The position numbers and the translations under genes are program-made. From Flectonema sp. DT1601 (lineage: Eukaryota; Euglenozoa; Diplonemea; Diplonemida; Diplonemidae): 64,000 nucleotides of DNA. The stretch is from assembly GCA_964019425.1 (NCBI GenBank), contig OZ025796.1, positions 62,001-126,000 of the forward strand. The letters are read 5' to 3'. Of the stretch, positions 23,766-34,900 are shown piece after piece; the stretch's first letter is position 1; the number at the start of each line of letters is the position of its first letter. A model generated the notes under the pieces. That model did no database searches, was not told the origin of the DNA, and worked only from the letters and a program-made list of their open reading frames with translations.

Positions 23766-24288
23766 TTAACCCTTACACCACCGTAATAACCCCCAAAACA
23801 ACGGGTCCAAGATTTTACTGTTTTTTCAAAAAGAGAAAAGGTACCCCCCCAGAAAACCTATATACCAAACCGGACACAACTACTCCTACGGGTCAATAGC
23901 ACCTGTCACCCACACACCTAACGGTGCGTACCTTGGTGCGTTGTTGCACATTCAGCAGAACTAACAAAGTCGGCAGTGTCGCAATAACGTACTCAACGGT
24001 TTCCATTCATAGCAGCTGCATGTTATTCCCTTCCCGTATTTTGAAAGGGATGATGTTTCTGCGCAACATCATGTCAGAGGGAGCCCAAGTAAAGAGAATG
24101 CCAAATCACGGCCGATATTAAATCGAAAAATCAGATTTTTTCCCTGTTTTTTGAGCTTGTAAAAGTCCTCTGTGGTCGCGGAAAATACGCAAACAACCTG
24201 CATCATGGCACAGCAGGTTCAGACACACAGGAGGATTACCGCATCGGGGTTGATGAGCTCGAAAAATATAAATAACATCGATCCCAGA

Positions 24289-24777
24289 TCATGGAACTTC
24301 ATTAGTAACAGTGCAGCTACTCAGATCAGACCGTGTTGGGCTGGATTTATAAACTTCCACCTCTTTACCCCACCAGCCTGGCATACTAGATTTTTGGGAA
24401 GTTGGCGGTTTAGGAACATCACAAGGAATTTTGTAGTTTTGGAGGATGTGATACCTTTTGAAACATGGGTAAGCACAAAGCGCTTGGTTGCATCGCTCAC
24501 AGTAATCTAGTGATTGTGTGCGCTTTGCGCGAACTGCACACCGACGAGCCTTTTCCATCTTTCCGGGGTAGTGTCCCAAAGCTGGCTTGAGGCGATCAGG
24601 GATTGATACTGATTGTGGAGAAGGCGGTACTGATGGTGTTATTAATAGTGTTGGTGCCGCTCTGGTACGTTTAAATGTACCTATAAGCTGCCCAAAACAA
24701 AGCCAATTTGAAGGATAAGAATCTCTTGCTTCTCCAGCCAGATTCACTATTATCCGTCCAAATTCTACCATGCCCAC
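24289..24777 (-). pseudogene. piggyBac transposase, C-terminal remnant
   Basis: The frame of about 162 codons contains the piggyBac C-terminal zinc-binding domain, visible as DYCERCNQALCAYPCFKRYH: the pattern C-x2-C, LC, PC-F and YH typical of the family. It is preceded by a basic linker (RLKPALGHYPGK) and by a segment resembling the end of the catalytic domain (VEFGRIIVNLAGEA). The catalytic core upstream is absent. It lies between the terminal inverted repeats with matching orientation. Confidence 0.8.
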
Positions 24778-25098
24778 GTCGCATCAGGATAAAGGAATTC
24801 AAAATACACGTCTCCACTTCGGATCCTCATGCTCGGGAGCAGGTAATATCGCAGAGAAGTGTAAGTTCCTCAGTATTTAGGCAAAGCGATTACGTGAAAA
24901 CACTTGCGGAAAGAACAACAGGGGGGTCAACAGCATGTCATTCAAACCCCAGGAATCCCCCAGGTTAGATTTTATTGGGAGGCGCGTCAGTAGTGTTGTG
25001 CCAACAAAGGCCCTTCGCTCCTGCGTGCTGGTTTTAAATTTTCTTCCCCTCTGTGAGGCTTAGACCTCAGAGTTTTTCTTCATCAGCTGGAAAACTGA

Positions 25099-25338
25099 TT
25101 ATCCGAAGAAAAACTCAAAAACCTGCAGCTCCGACTTGCGTGCAACTCTAATCTTTAACGTTTCTTGGAAACGCGTTTTTATTCTAACCCTTGTTACCTC
25201 CCCTCCCCATTTGGGGTCAGATACTTCGTCAAGTGACGAATCGGAGCACACCGACGATGGATTAACAAATACTGTTGCATCCTCATCAGAACTGTGGACC
25301 GACATATTTCCCAAGTTGATTTTGGCCAGCTTTAGCAA
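25099..25338 (-). pseudogene. piggyBac transposase, N-terminal remnant
   Basis: This short frame encodes about 79 residues with an acidic, serine-rich stretch (SSDEDATVFV and CSDSSLDEVSD). Such stretches are common at the N-terminus of piggyBac transposases. The assignment rests mainly on position and orientation inside the element. Confidence 0.5.
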
Positions 25339-25522
25339 ATGGAAAATTTACCATTTAATAAAAACTATTGCGGCGCAACACGTAAGGAACATAAAAGACA
25401 TTGCAATAATACCTCTCCCGTGAAATCGTTGTACTCAGAAATGTAAAATTTTCACTTAGCAAAAAAAATTTTTTTTTTCAGACTGATATATCAGCTCCGG
25501 TGGTGTAAGGGTTAAAGGAAAA

Positions 25523-26430
25523 TTAAAAAAAGGAAAAACTATTTTTGGGTTGGCAAAAATAATAAAGGAAATAAAGAATAAAAATAAAATTATTTCTGGT
25601 TCGTAGCACACTACCAACATCATAATTAACGTTGTCGAAGGTTAAAAGGTTCATAGTGGCACCCGCTTTCGATATAAGAGTATCAGCGTCGACAAAATTA
25701 GGACACATTTTCGCTAGTTCAGGTACTATTAAATTCATAAAAGCCTCATAATTCCATTGCGACATAGTAAATACGGTGCATTGTTTTCCGTGACCAATCA
25801 TTTCAGAAGTGTATTCCTTTGTGTTTGCATCAACTCCGTCTGTGAAAAAAAAAAGAAAGTCTTTACATTGGATCGAAAAATTCTCTCTCTTGTATTGGTC
25901 ACCTTCTTTGATTCGTCAGTCTCTTTGTCAGGTTCTTTCGTTTCCTCAATCAAAGTTTCACAGTTGACAGAAGTACCTGCAATCCATCTTAGGCGGATGT
26001 CTGGGATCTTATGCAGTTTAAAAATCCCATATAAGTACGGCACTGCGCCAGTGATTTTTGGAAATTTGAGTTCCTTATTTGTTTTCATTAACCCGTCTGT
26101 TAAAACATTTTCCATTTGTTCGTAACTTTCCATTTCATTTTTCAATAACTCACAATAATAAGCTTTGCACATTACTGCGCAATCATGTCTTGCTTTATCT
26201 ACTGGGAGGAATACGACATGTTTTTTTAGGTCCTTTAATTCTTTCATACACTTTGCTAAAGGTGCATCGTTGGGTAAGGGTTTTAATTGTATTTGTGAAG
26301 TGAATTCTTCCTTCAGCCATCTATTTAAGACTTCGGCGTTTGCTTCTCTGTCGCTTTTAGTTGTCCCAATCATGAATCTCGTTACTTTTTCGGTAAACCA
26401 ATCAGCTGCTTCATGAAGTTCTTGTGTCAT
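25523..26430 (-). mobile_element. reverse-transcriptase-like retroelement fragment
   Basis: A minus-strand frame (25798-26430) encodes the finger region of a reverse transcriptase: FLPVDKARHDCAVMCKAYY is the DK-x-VVV motif region, and PYLYGIFKLHK followed by RWIAGTS is the 'lpKiHK ... RPIvs' region. The arrangement resembles Penelope-like and related non-LTR-type elements more than LTR elements. A second piece (25523-25801) may continue it. The palm motif with the YxDD box is not seen, so the copy is broken and incomplete. It directly abuts the TTAA end of the piggyBac element. Confidence 0.5.
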
Positions 26431-26636
26431 CTCATGTTGTGAACAGTGAATACGGTAAAGTATTCATAACTTTAGTACCTCTTTTAGTTGATCACTACAT
26501 TTCAAAGAAGAACAATGTCCTGAAACATGTTTTGTATTACAATTATCTTCTTTATATTGATAACAAGGACATTGTTTATCATTTAGTGGAGGTGACTTTT
26601 CTAACTCAATCGTATTTGTGTTAAATATTTTCGATC

Positions 26637-26790
26637 CTAAAGTTCTGCTGAGTCCATAGGATGGTTCTTTTCTAAGATCTTCTGGTCTTTAAATGCAACA
26701 GTGTGAACAGAACTTTCATCTTTGGCTCTGCGAACTACTGATTTGGCAATTCCAAACGGTATATGGTCAAGAGCTAAAGATAATTGGGAT
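26637..26790 (-). other. possible further piece of the retroelement
   Basis: A minus-strand frame here encodes HIPFGIAKSVVRRAKDESS and more, ending in DSAEL. It has ordinary amino-acid composition, unlike the AT-rich translation upstream of it. It lies just upstream of the reverse-transcriptase-like piece in the same orientation and may belong to it. I do not recognise it. Confidence 0.25.
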
Positions 26791-27180
26791 TTGTTAGTTA
26801 GTATCATTAATTTTAGAACAGAAAAGTGAGAATAAGAAAAGTAGAGATTAATAAAAGAAAAGTATTCATTTCTGCAGTTTCCTAACATTAAAGGGTAATA
26901 GAATATGTAGTTAGAATATGAGTTTATAAAAAAGTGCACTAAAATAAGATATGTAGTTAGTATCATTAATCTGTATATTATGAGTGCTCTAGGATGGTAA
27001 CTCACAGTAACAGAGGACCCAATCCGTGGCCATATCCGAAGATTTCGCATGGATTGTTGAAGTAGCATCGACTGAAGATTAATAAATACCAATCTCCAGC
27101 TTTCCGCCTCGCCTAGCTTATTAACTATCGAACTAAAATAAAAAAAAAAAAAAAACCAAAAAAAAAAAGAAAAATAATAA

Positions 27181-27211
<31 letters not shown>

Positions 27212-28970
27212 AAATCAACAAAATTAAAACGGGATACAACAATAACACTGATTAGTTAGTTTAGTTAGCAAAATACAAACTGATGACTACGAGGGGTCTG
27301 GGTAGCCCGCATCAGTAAGGACCCAATCGCGAATATTGTAGTTTCATAGTATTGGCTGGAAGTGATCGACTTCCAGCCTCCACCTTGCCCAGAGGCTAAC
27401 AGGTTGTAAACAACTAAAGAAAATAAAAGAGAAATGATCCGGGAGTGGGGGGAAGGTGAAAAAAAATAAAAAATCTTCTTTCTTTCATATACATCTTTCT
27501 TTATAATACGACCACATGTGCCATATGCCCACACTCCACGAAAGAAAATAGAAAACCACGGAACAGTACCGAAGATCGTTCACCCCCAGTTGTCCAAAGC
27601 ATTATAAGTGTACTGTGGGCTTACCGAAAAGCTTTAGAAATGCACCACAAAAGATTTGGGCAGCACATAGCCATATCACTCAGCAAGAAATGAAAACCAA
27701 AAGGATCAGGTAAGATGACAGTCAGTTTAAGGTCATAACTGCGCCGGACCTGTACTGATAATATACTAAAGCACTCGTAGAGCATTAAAAATTAACGCTA
27801 GGTTGGCAGCAGCCATTTATTTGAATCGAACCACACTGGATCGATCCGCGTAAATTAGAAGACCTAATCTTCTCCAGGAATGAATTAAAATGTTGGTTTT
27901 TGTTTTTATCCGAATTCAAGAAACAGTATATCTCCAAGTCCCATAGACTTTTTCGATTTCATTTGCGTTATAAACTTCTGAGATCAGTTTTCTGACTTCC
28001 TCCTTACACTTCGAATCAAGTGTGGTAACAGTGGAATGAACGGACAAACCTCCGTATTTTGGGATAAATTATTAATTAATAATTTTGCATGAGTGTTATT
28101 AATAAAGGAAACTGTTAACTCTAAAATGGTTACTATTTTTTTGGGAAGCTTGACCCTAAAACTGCTTTTTAAAAAATAAAAATGGTAAAATTAAATAAAA
28201 ATAATGAAAAGAGATTAAAGCTTTCTCAAGAAGGCTAAGGAAACGAAAGGGAAAAAAGTTGTCAGGGGATTATTGAAAGCAGGGGATGAAGGTCGGGTCA
28301 GGGCTACTTCCCAGCCAGGGGGGATGTATGTTCGATTTTGTAAAAATTACAACTGTGTTGTATCATACATAAAGATAATTTAACATTAGTTTTAAATACA
28401 GTGACTACGGGTGATGCGCAACTTAGCATATTAAAGTAACTATAGGTTTCGAGAGTAATCCATATACCTCTTACCTCTATTCTCTCTCATCACTATGGTG
28501 TAGAAGTAAGTCAGTCAAATGTTGAGACTGAGTCATTCCAGTTTGCAGGGGGGGTTAACTGTTCGAGTTTGTACGTAAAATACAAATGTTTTAGATTTTA
28601 GATGTTAGAGTTCTCACAAAATTGACCTTCATGGTTAAGGGTTACCTCAGTATTTTCTATCTGTAGTTTATGTAACAGGAATGTACTTTCTTTCAATAAA
28701 GAAAACAAAATGACGTAAGACAGTTAGATTTACATTATTTGAATTATACGAATTACAATAATATTTATCTCTAAATGTTGTCCTAATTCAAAGGGGCTAC
28801 GGGCCAACTCAGGTAACTGACAAAGAAACTTGATTTTATGCGTCCTTTGAAATCCTACATTCCGTTCTTTATTTTTATTTCATTTTCCGTGACATAATTT
28901 CTTTGCACGTGGGAAGAGAACGCCGCTACGACCAATGCTGCCTAAAGTTAGATCAGAGAAATTCCATTGT
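26791..28970. other. gene-poor intergenic DNA
   Basis: I see no supported gene. There is a (TAAA)n-like microsatellite near 27178-27215. Two loosely similar segments near 26990-27125 and 27300-27415 share GGACCCAATC and a CC-rich end. A diverged copy of the 23304 repeat lies at 28433-28550. Confidence 0.4.
28433..28555. repeat. dispersed repeat, second copy of the 23304-23425 unit
   Basis: It shares GGTTTCGAGAGTAATC, ATATACCTCTTACCTC, CTATTCTCTCTCATCA and CCAGTTTGCAGG-type segments in the same order as 23304-23425, with small indels. The family is unknown; both copies have the same orientation. Confidence 0.6.
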
Positions 28971-28976
28971 AACTCC

Positions 28977-30560
28977 GGAATATCCGCAGGGGGGGGACTT
29001 TGATACGATACGAAAAGATTTATCTGGGAAGAATACTGCAGGTCTTTGCACAAAAAAGAATCGGCACCTCACTAAATAATTCTCACACTTTGTTTTTGTT
29101 TGTGCGCAACCGGAAACAAGCCTATAAAGTAAGGGTGTTAACGTTACGCTGCCACAATTCTCTTTCGCTCGTAAAACATGTCTTCGAGATGAAAAAATAA
29201 AAATACTGTCACCATGAAACAGGAGGCGTTGAACATTGCCGGAATATCCGCAGGGGGGACCTTTGATACGATACGAAAAGATTTATCGCAGGGGGGGGAA
29301 CTTTGATACGATACGAAAAGATTTATCTGGGAAGAATACTGCAGGTCTTTGCACAAAAAAGAATCGGCACCTCACTAAATAATTCTCACACTTTGTTTTT
29401 GTTTGTGCGCAACCGGAAACAAGCCTATAAAGTAAGGGTGTTAACGTTACGCTGCCACAATTCTCTTTCGCTCGTAAAACATGTCTTCGAGATGAAAAAG
29501 AATCGGCACCTCACTAAATAATTCTCACACTTTGTTTTTGTTTGTGCGCAACCGGACCCCTTAATATTTAAAACACTTCTCTAATTTCTTTTAGGGACGC
29601 ACGCATTTCGCTCTACCCTTGATATTTAAAACACTACCCCAGTTTTTTTGTTTTTTTTTTAGGGGGGGGGGGGGGAACTTTGATACGATACGAAAAGATT
29701 TATCTGGGAAGAATACTGCAGGTCTTTGCACAAAAAAATAAAAATACTGTCACCATGAAACAGAAGGCGTTGAACATTGCCTGGTTTCTTTGGTGGAGGC
29801 CACGTGAACGTAGTTGAGCACCTCTTGCCTACGCTACCGTAACAGTGAAAAACAGCTGTAAATTAAAATCAATGTGAAAAAAATAAAATGAAACCAAAGG
29901 TTAACAGTGGACGAATCCGACGTAAGGCTTTCCTAGACTACTCGAGTCTTCAGCGGTCCGCTCGGTGATAGCAGCCTAGGAAGGACAAGCTCACCCATCT
30001 GCCTGGAGACCATTCAAATTGGCTCGCTCTAAATTGGCGACCTAAACGCTCTACCCTATCGCCGCGATTGCCACTGACAACCTCTAACCAACTATACTAC
30101 GACCAAACATAAGGGGAAAGGGGAAAGTGTGCTTATACCTGTACAGCCACGACTCTCGATTTCCGTAGTGGAGCCCCCCGCGGCACTCCCTATATAGTGC
30201 ACTATGCTTGTCTCTTTTGCTATATAACTTGTCCCTTGGGCTATATAGGAAAAGCAGCAAAGAACTCAACATGGAAAAAGCCGTTAAAACATTAGTCTGG
30301 TTAAAACGGATCGGTGGGTAAAATTACGCAAGAACAACCATAAGGTCTCCCACGGTTTAATGTAGCACATCTCCACGCCAGTCTCAATGACCGAGGTAAT
30401 GTACTAAGGGGGAACTTTGATACGATACGAAAAGATTTATCTGGGAAGAATACTGCAGGTCTTTGCACAAAAAAATAAAAATACTGTCACCATGAAACAG
30501 AAGGCGTTGAACATTGCCTGGTTTCTTTGGTGGAGGCCACGTGAACCGGGGGGGGGGGGG
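28977..30560. repeat. nest of truncated repeat copies joined at poly-G runs
   Basis: A unit starting CTTTGATACGATACGAA and running through ATACTGCAGGTCTTTGC is found in long form at about 28986-29197 and 29288-29500. It also occurs as a 35-bp stub at 29253-29287 and in alternative shorter versions at 29664-29812 and 30410-30546. Each copy except the last is preceded directly by a run of 6-14 G; the 30410 copy has GGGG before it and a 14-G run after it. Two kinds of continuation occur after the shared 70 bases, one with GAATCGGCACCTCAC and one with AATACTGTCACCATG. Open frames in it are repeat copies of each other without recognisable protein features. Confidence 0.75.
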
Positions 30561-31444
30561 GTTGTGGTAACGAAATTCGTCAAGAACATTCTCAGTCACT
30601 GGAACGCTGGATATTTATTATTTTTATGTTTTTTAACGGACTATAAAATAAATATGAGAAAGATTCTCATCAAAGTTGAGAACCGAGTCCAAGAAAATAG
30701 AAAAATAAGGAAATCACAGACGAGAGAACGAACAAGGTAAAGATGCTGAACTACATACCAACAATAAAACAGCTACACTAAGACGGGTGATATTATACGA
30801 GCGATCGTGAACAGAAAAAAATAAAAAATAAATACGCGCGTGAAAACTAAAATCAGTGCAAATGGAAGAAAACAGATATAATAAAAAAGTTTATTTTGTC
30901 CATTATTTTTTGACAAATTAAAAAGAGAGGTGGATAAATAAGCCAAGGTTAACACGCGACAAAATAGCTGAAACTAACTCTCAAATCGATAGGGAACACG
31001 CTCACAGATTGAGCGTCCCATCCCGTAGTCCGTTACAACTTACACTTAAACAAGATAAAGAAAAAAAAAAACAGTTCTTTTTTATAGCTATATCGCAGCA
31101 CACTACTCTTCTGTTATAAAAACAAAAGTACAAATGTTTCGAGGACAGTTTGTTTATGAAGGCAAGGTATGAACTTCGAAAAAAAAAAAAAAAAAAAACA
31201 CTAAAATTACGGAAAAAGTGCGCGTGCGACTTTCTCAAAAAACACAGAATCTGGGTGAGTTCACGTCTTTTTCGCGTGGACTCAATGAAGCTGTGTTCCT
31301 TTCCTTGCCTAACTATATACAGATGGTAGAAGAATGGAATAAGAAGGACTCGCATCCCTGAAACAAGGCAAGGGTAATAAGAAAAAGCAACAGCAGCAAT
31401 AGCTAGTTGAGGGAAGGTAAAATAAGGGAATATATTAATTATAT
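30561..31444. other. intergenic DNA downstream of giant gene copy 2
   Basis: There is no supported gene. A copy of the TTGAGCG...CCGTTACA repeat lies at 31010-31050. An A run at about 31178-31198 lies on the plus strand. The region ends at the stop codon of the last exon of copy 2. Confidence 0.4.
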
Positions 31445-31900
31445 TTAGTCATAGTCAGGCATTTCTTCATCGTGGTCAGCACCACCTTCTCCATCACCTG
31501 CATTAGCGCGTAGCTGTTTGTTTAATTGTTCGGCATGTTTTCTTTCTGTTTGCTCGGATGAGAGAGCTTTCTGAAGACGAGAACACTTGGCTTCCAATTC
31601 TTTGCTCGATTCACAAGTCTTTTTTAGTTCTGCCTGCAGTCTCGCAATCTCCTCTCTATCGTCTCTTTTTTGTTTTAACAGCTTTTCATCAATCGCCTGT
31701 AGACCTGCTTTCTCACTCTTTGTTCTTCTCAAAAGGCTTGAGTTCTGTCTTTCAATAGCGCCAATCTTCGCTGCTGTCGCACCTGCATCAGTAGCAGGCT
31801 GGTCATCACCGACTGAGAAGCTTCCACCATTGTGAGATACCATACTAGGAAGACCTGATGGGTTTCTACGGAGAGATGCTTTTCTTTGAAGAACTTTGAC
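31445..31900 (-). CDS. terminal exon of RNF213-like copy 2: coiled coil with acidic tail
   Basis: This exon has 151 codons plus TAA. It starts after ACAG with VKVLQRKASLRRNPSG, which contains basophilic kinase-type sites (RKAS). Residues about 50-125 of the exon are a long heptad-rich helix (IDEKLLKQKRDDREEIARL onwards), and the end is acidic (HDEEMPDYD). An internal ATG at 31843 makes it resemble a separate 132-residue gene. The open frame and splice signals join it to the upstream exons. It could mediate oligomerisation. Copy 1 has no equivalent. Confidence 0.65.
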   Translation of the reverse strand, partial: VKVLQRKASLRRNPSGLPSMVSHNGGSFSVGDDQPATDAGATAAKIGAIERQNSSLLRRTKSEKAGLQAIDEKLLKQKRDDREEIARLQAELKKTCESSKELEAKCSRLQKALSSEQTERKHAEQLNKQLRANAGDGEGGADHDEEMPDYD

Positions 31901-34900
31901 CTGTTATGTTAAAAGTTTGATTAGCACACATTATGTTAATACATCCTTCCCCCCCCCTTAACTATATTATAAAGAATAACATACATCTCCACTCAAATCC
32001 TTCGAAGGCTGTCTAAGACCTAGTCCTGATGCAAGTCTTGGTAATCCCTGATTTTAAAGTATTTTTTTTATTTTTAAAAAGTGAATGTTACCTGAAAAAT
32101 GTTATTAACAACATACAGGTGTTGATATCGATGTTTGTCTCGGTAAGTCACCTCCTTCTTCCTTATCGAATAAGATAGTTGAGGTGGCGCGTTCTAGTTC
32201 ATCCTGTGGTGGTGGTTGTTGTTTGTTGTTATTAAAGTCTTTAAAACAGAAATAAATTCCATACAGTGCTGGTATCGATTTCTACAGAGATTTCGAAGAT
32301 CTTCGACACCTTCAGCAGGCATTGCTCCACCTGCTCCCTAACGTGAACGCGAGTGCTGTCAATTGCAACGATTCTCATACCACGTTCAAGTTTACTTCGA
32401 CTGACAGGACCTTCATTGATTGTTGTAATTACTAAGTCATCATCATACATAAATCCAAGTTCATCATGAGCTTCATCTTCATTAACAACAATCACATAAG
32501 GGAGTTCTGTTAGCATTCCTTCATCTTCATGCCAACTGTTTTGAGTCATACTTTCTCTCAACTTTCTTATTTTTCTCTTTATAAATCTAATAAAGTGAAC
32601 AACATGTTCACAAAGAATTCCCTCAAATAATTCATAAAGACTGTCATCCATTAACGCTACAGCGATATTTTCCATAAGAGGTTGCTTTGGATCCTCTAGA
32701 CTGTCGAGGTATACGCAAGTAGTGTCATCAACAGCAGCGAGTAACTCGAGCATGTTTGATATACTTTCAGCATCATAGAGTCTGATGAGGTATCGCTCTT
32801 CAACTGCCGCAAGAACAGGTTCAGGTATCTTCTCAAGGAATGCGAATCCAATGTGTGATGTCAACCAATCACCACGTTCCATCTTTTCAAGAAAGATTGC
32901 AATAACTTCTCTCACTTGAGACACTGAAACACGTGGAAGTGCTTGTGAAGTCAGAGGCATAGTTGTCTTCTGTACCCATCTCTTCTTTAAAGCCGCAAAC
33001 AGACTTCCCTTCGGATCTGTATCATGAGCTTTAAACGTCGCAACCAACCCGAGCATTTGTTGAGTGATGTTATCTTCTGTAAATCCTTTTGAAGCTTCTC
33101 TCAAAGCAGAGTCTTGGGCGGGTGTTAATTTCACGCAATGACGGTCTGGCTGTACGGTCAGCTGTTTTTTATTTTTTAGTAAATAATCAAAAGAATCCAG
33201 TTCTTAAATCTCACAGTGGGTACTGATATAAAGACTGGCACCCTCCGAATTATCTAAATTCATAAATAACATACCAAGTCCATCGCCGATTGCTCAACTT
33301 CAGTAGAGACAACGGGTTCTTCAGGATCACGGAATCGGAATGGCTGTATTGTTGTTTTTGTTGTTGTTAGTTTTTCATATAAATAATAGAACAGTTGCAA
33401 AGTTTACTATCCTTGAGGTAGTGTTTTAGTGAACCGCTATCAAGAAAACAAAATAACAAAACACACCGCAAGGTAAGGCATTTCAATCTTAGGAAGGATC
33501 AAACCAGAAGCGAAGCTCAATTCCTTTTCGATGCCGTTCCAGTCGACTTTAAATGAACGCGTCTCAGTGTCGTACTTCGCATGACTCCTGCACACTTCTC
33601 CAAGAGCAGAGTGTCCGAGTTCCTGCAACAGCAGGTCCGGGCGACTCGGTGAGAACGACGACAGGTCAACGTCCTCAATCTGAATCTTCGTGTGCTTCGC
33701 AACAATCGCTTGACACTTGTTGTACTTGTCAGTCAGTGAAGTCAGAGCAGCCTTAATCATATTCTTGTGTTGAGGATAAGGAGAGTCCGTGAACGTCAAC
33801 CAGAAGTCCAGTGTTCCCGGCAATCCCGGAATGTTCCCTCCTCTTCGGATGTCATCGATGATCACATTAATTCCTCCCTGTTGACATTCGAAATCAATCG
33901 GACCCACGTTCGTCATGAACTTGTTCCAGTTTTCTTGAATCCTCTTCAGCTCATCCACAGCTATCAAATACTGCGACTCGTGAGTGTGCTCTTCGAACAG
34001 TTCTAACACCGACCTGAATGGAGTCATCAGTTCATCTTCACCATCCGTGTACTTTAGAAGTAATCTGTTACTCAACATTCTCTGAACTCTGTTTGAGAAA
34101 CTGTACAGATCTGTAAGCAGAGGTGCCAACAACGCCAACTTCACATTCTCGTGGAGCGCCATCGTCAACAGCTCAGGTGTCTCTTCTGCACTCAAACGCT
34201 CAATAGCAGTGCGAATAGAACCCTCTCTCGGTAAGTTAACAAAACGTTGGTATCTCCAATTCGTTAATACTCTGAGTGCGTGACAAGCGTCTTGTTGTGG
34301 TTTTGTGAGTAGCTTTCTGTCTGTTGTTGTGTACCTCTTCCACAGAGATTCGACTTCTCTCTCTGCTTCCATCGCTTCAGCTCTCGATTTGAAAGATTCA
34401 TTCTTTACAAGTCTATCACTAATCATTAGCTTTTCGACGAAGAACGAAAAGATTTTCTGCGTCTCATCAACTGACAACCCAGTGAAGACTCCCATGTGAA
34501 GATGGTAGGCAATACTTCTTTCAGTCATTTGATGAACAAGATGACGGTAATCACTAATTCCTTGTTGATATCCATGAATTCGTTCTCTGATAGTCGGAGA
34601 GAACATCCACTCCCACAGAGTTTTGAAGCTTTCCGGCCAGAGAGTCAACTGAATAGCGAGGGCACCGAATTCGACAGCCCACAACAAGTAACAAGCACCA
34701 GTACTCAGCACCTCCTGTCCTCTGGAATACGAAGCGATCGCTCCGCTTTCATCTAATTGGGTGACGCAATCAAACTTGTAGCAACCTCCGTGTGTGACAT
34801 CTCCACCAGTCTTATCTCCAGGTATGAAACGATGCTTCTGAGCATCCACATCGAAGAACATTGAGCCCATGAATGACTTCGGGTAGGCGCAAGCAACACA

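Larger units (their letters stand above)
23770..25511 (-). mobile_element. piggyBac-like DNA transposon, internally deleted
   Basis: The element is 1,742 bp. Its 14-bp terminal inverted repeats read CCCTTACACCACCG inward from both ends, and both flanks are TTAA (23766-23769 and 25512-25515), the exact target duplication of the piggyBac superfamily. Inside are only the two ends of a transposase on the minus strand: an acidic Ser/Asp-rich N-terminal piece at 25099-25338 and the C-terminal cysteine-rich domain at 24289-24777. The catalytic aspartate domain between them is missing, so it cannot move on its own but could be mobilised in trans. Confidence 0.85.

Noticed and set aside
27820-27860. 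tRNA B-box-like GGTTCGATTC on the minus strand
   Set aside because: The flanking bases do not form a T stem, and no A box lies at a fitting distance.
29000-29521. Two near-identical 66-72-codon plus-strand frames
   Set aside because: They are copies of the non-coding repeat unit; identity comes from the repeat, and the frames are broken in the other copies.
29900-30110. tRNA-like sequence on the minus strand (GTAGTATAGTTGGTTAG)
   Set aside because: The start resembles a D-arm, but the anticodon loop lacks the invariant U33 and no T-arm with GGTTCGA follows at the right distance.
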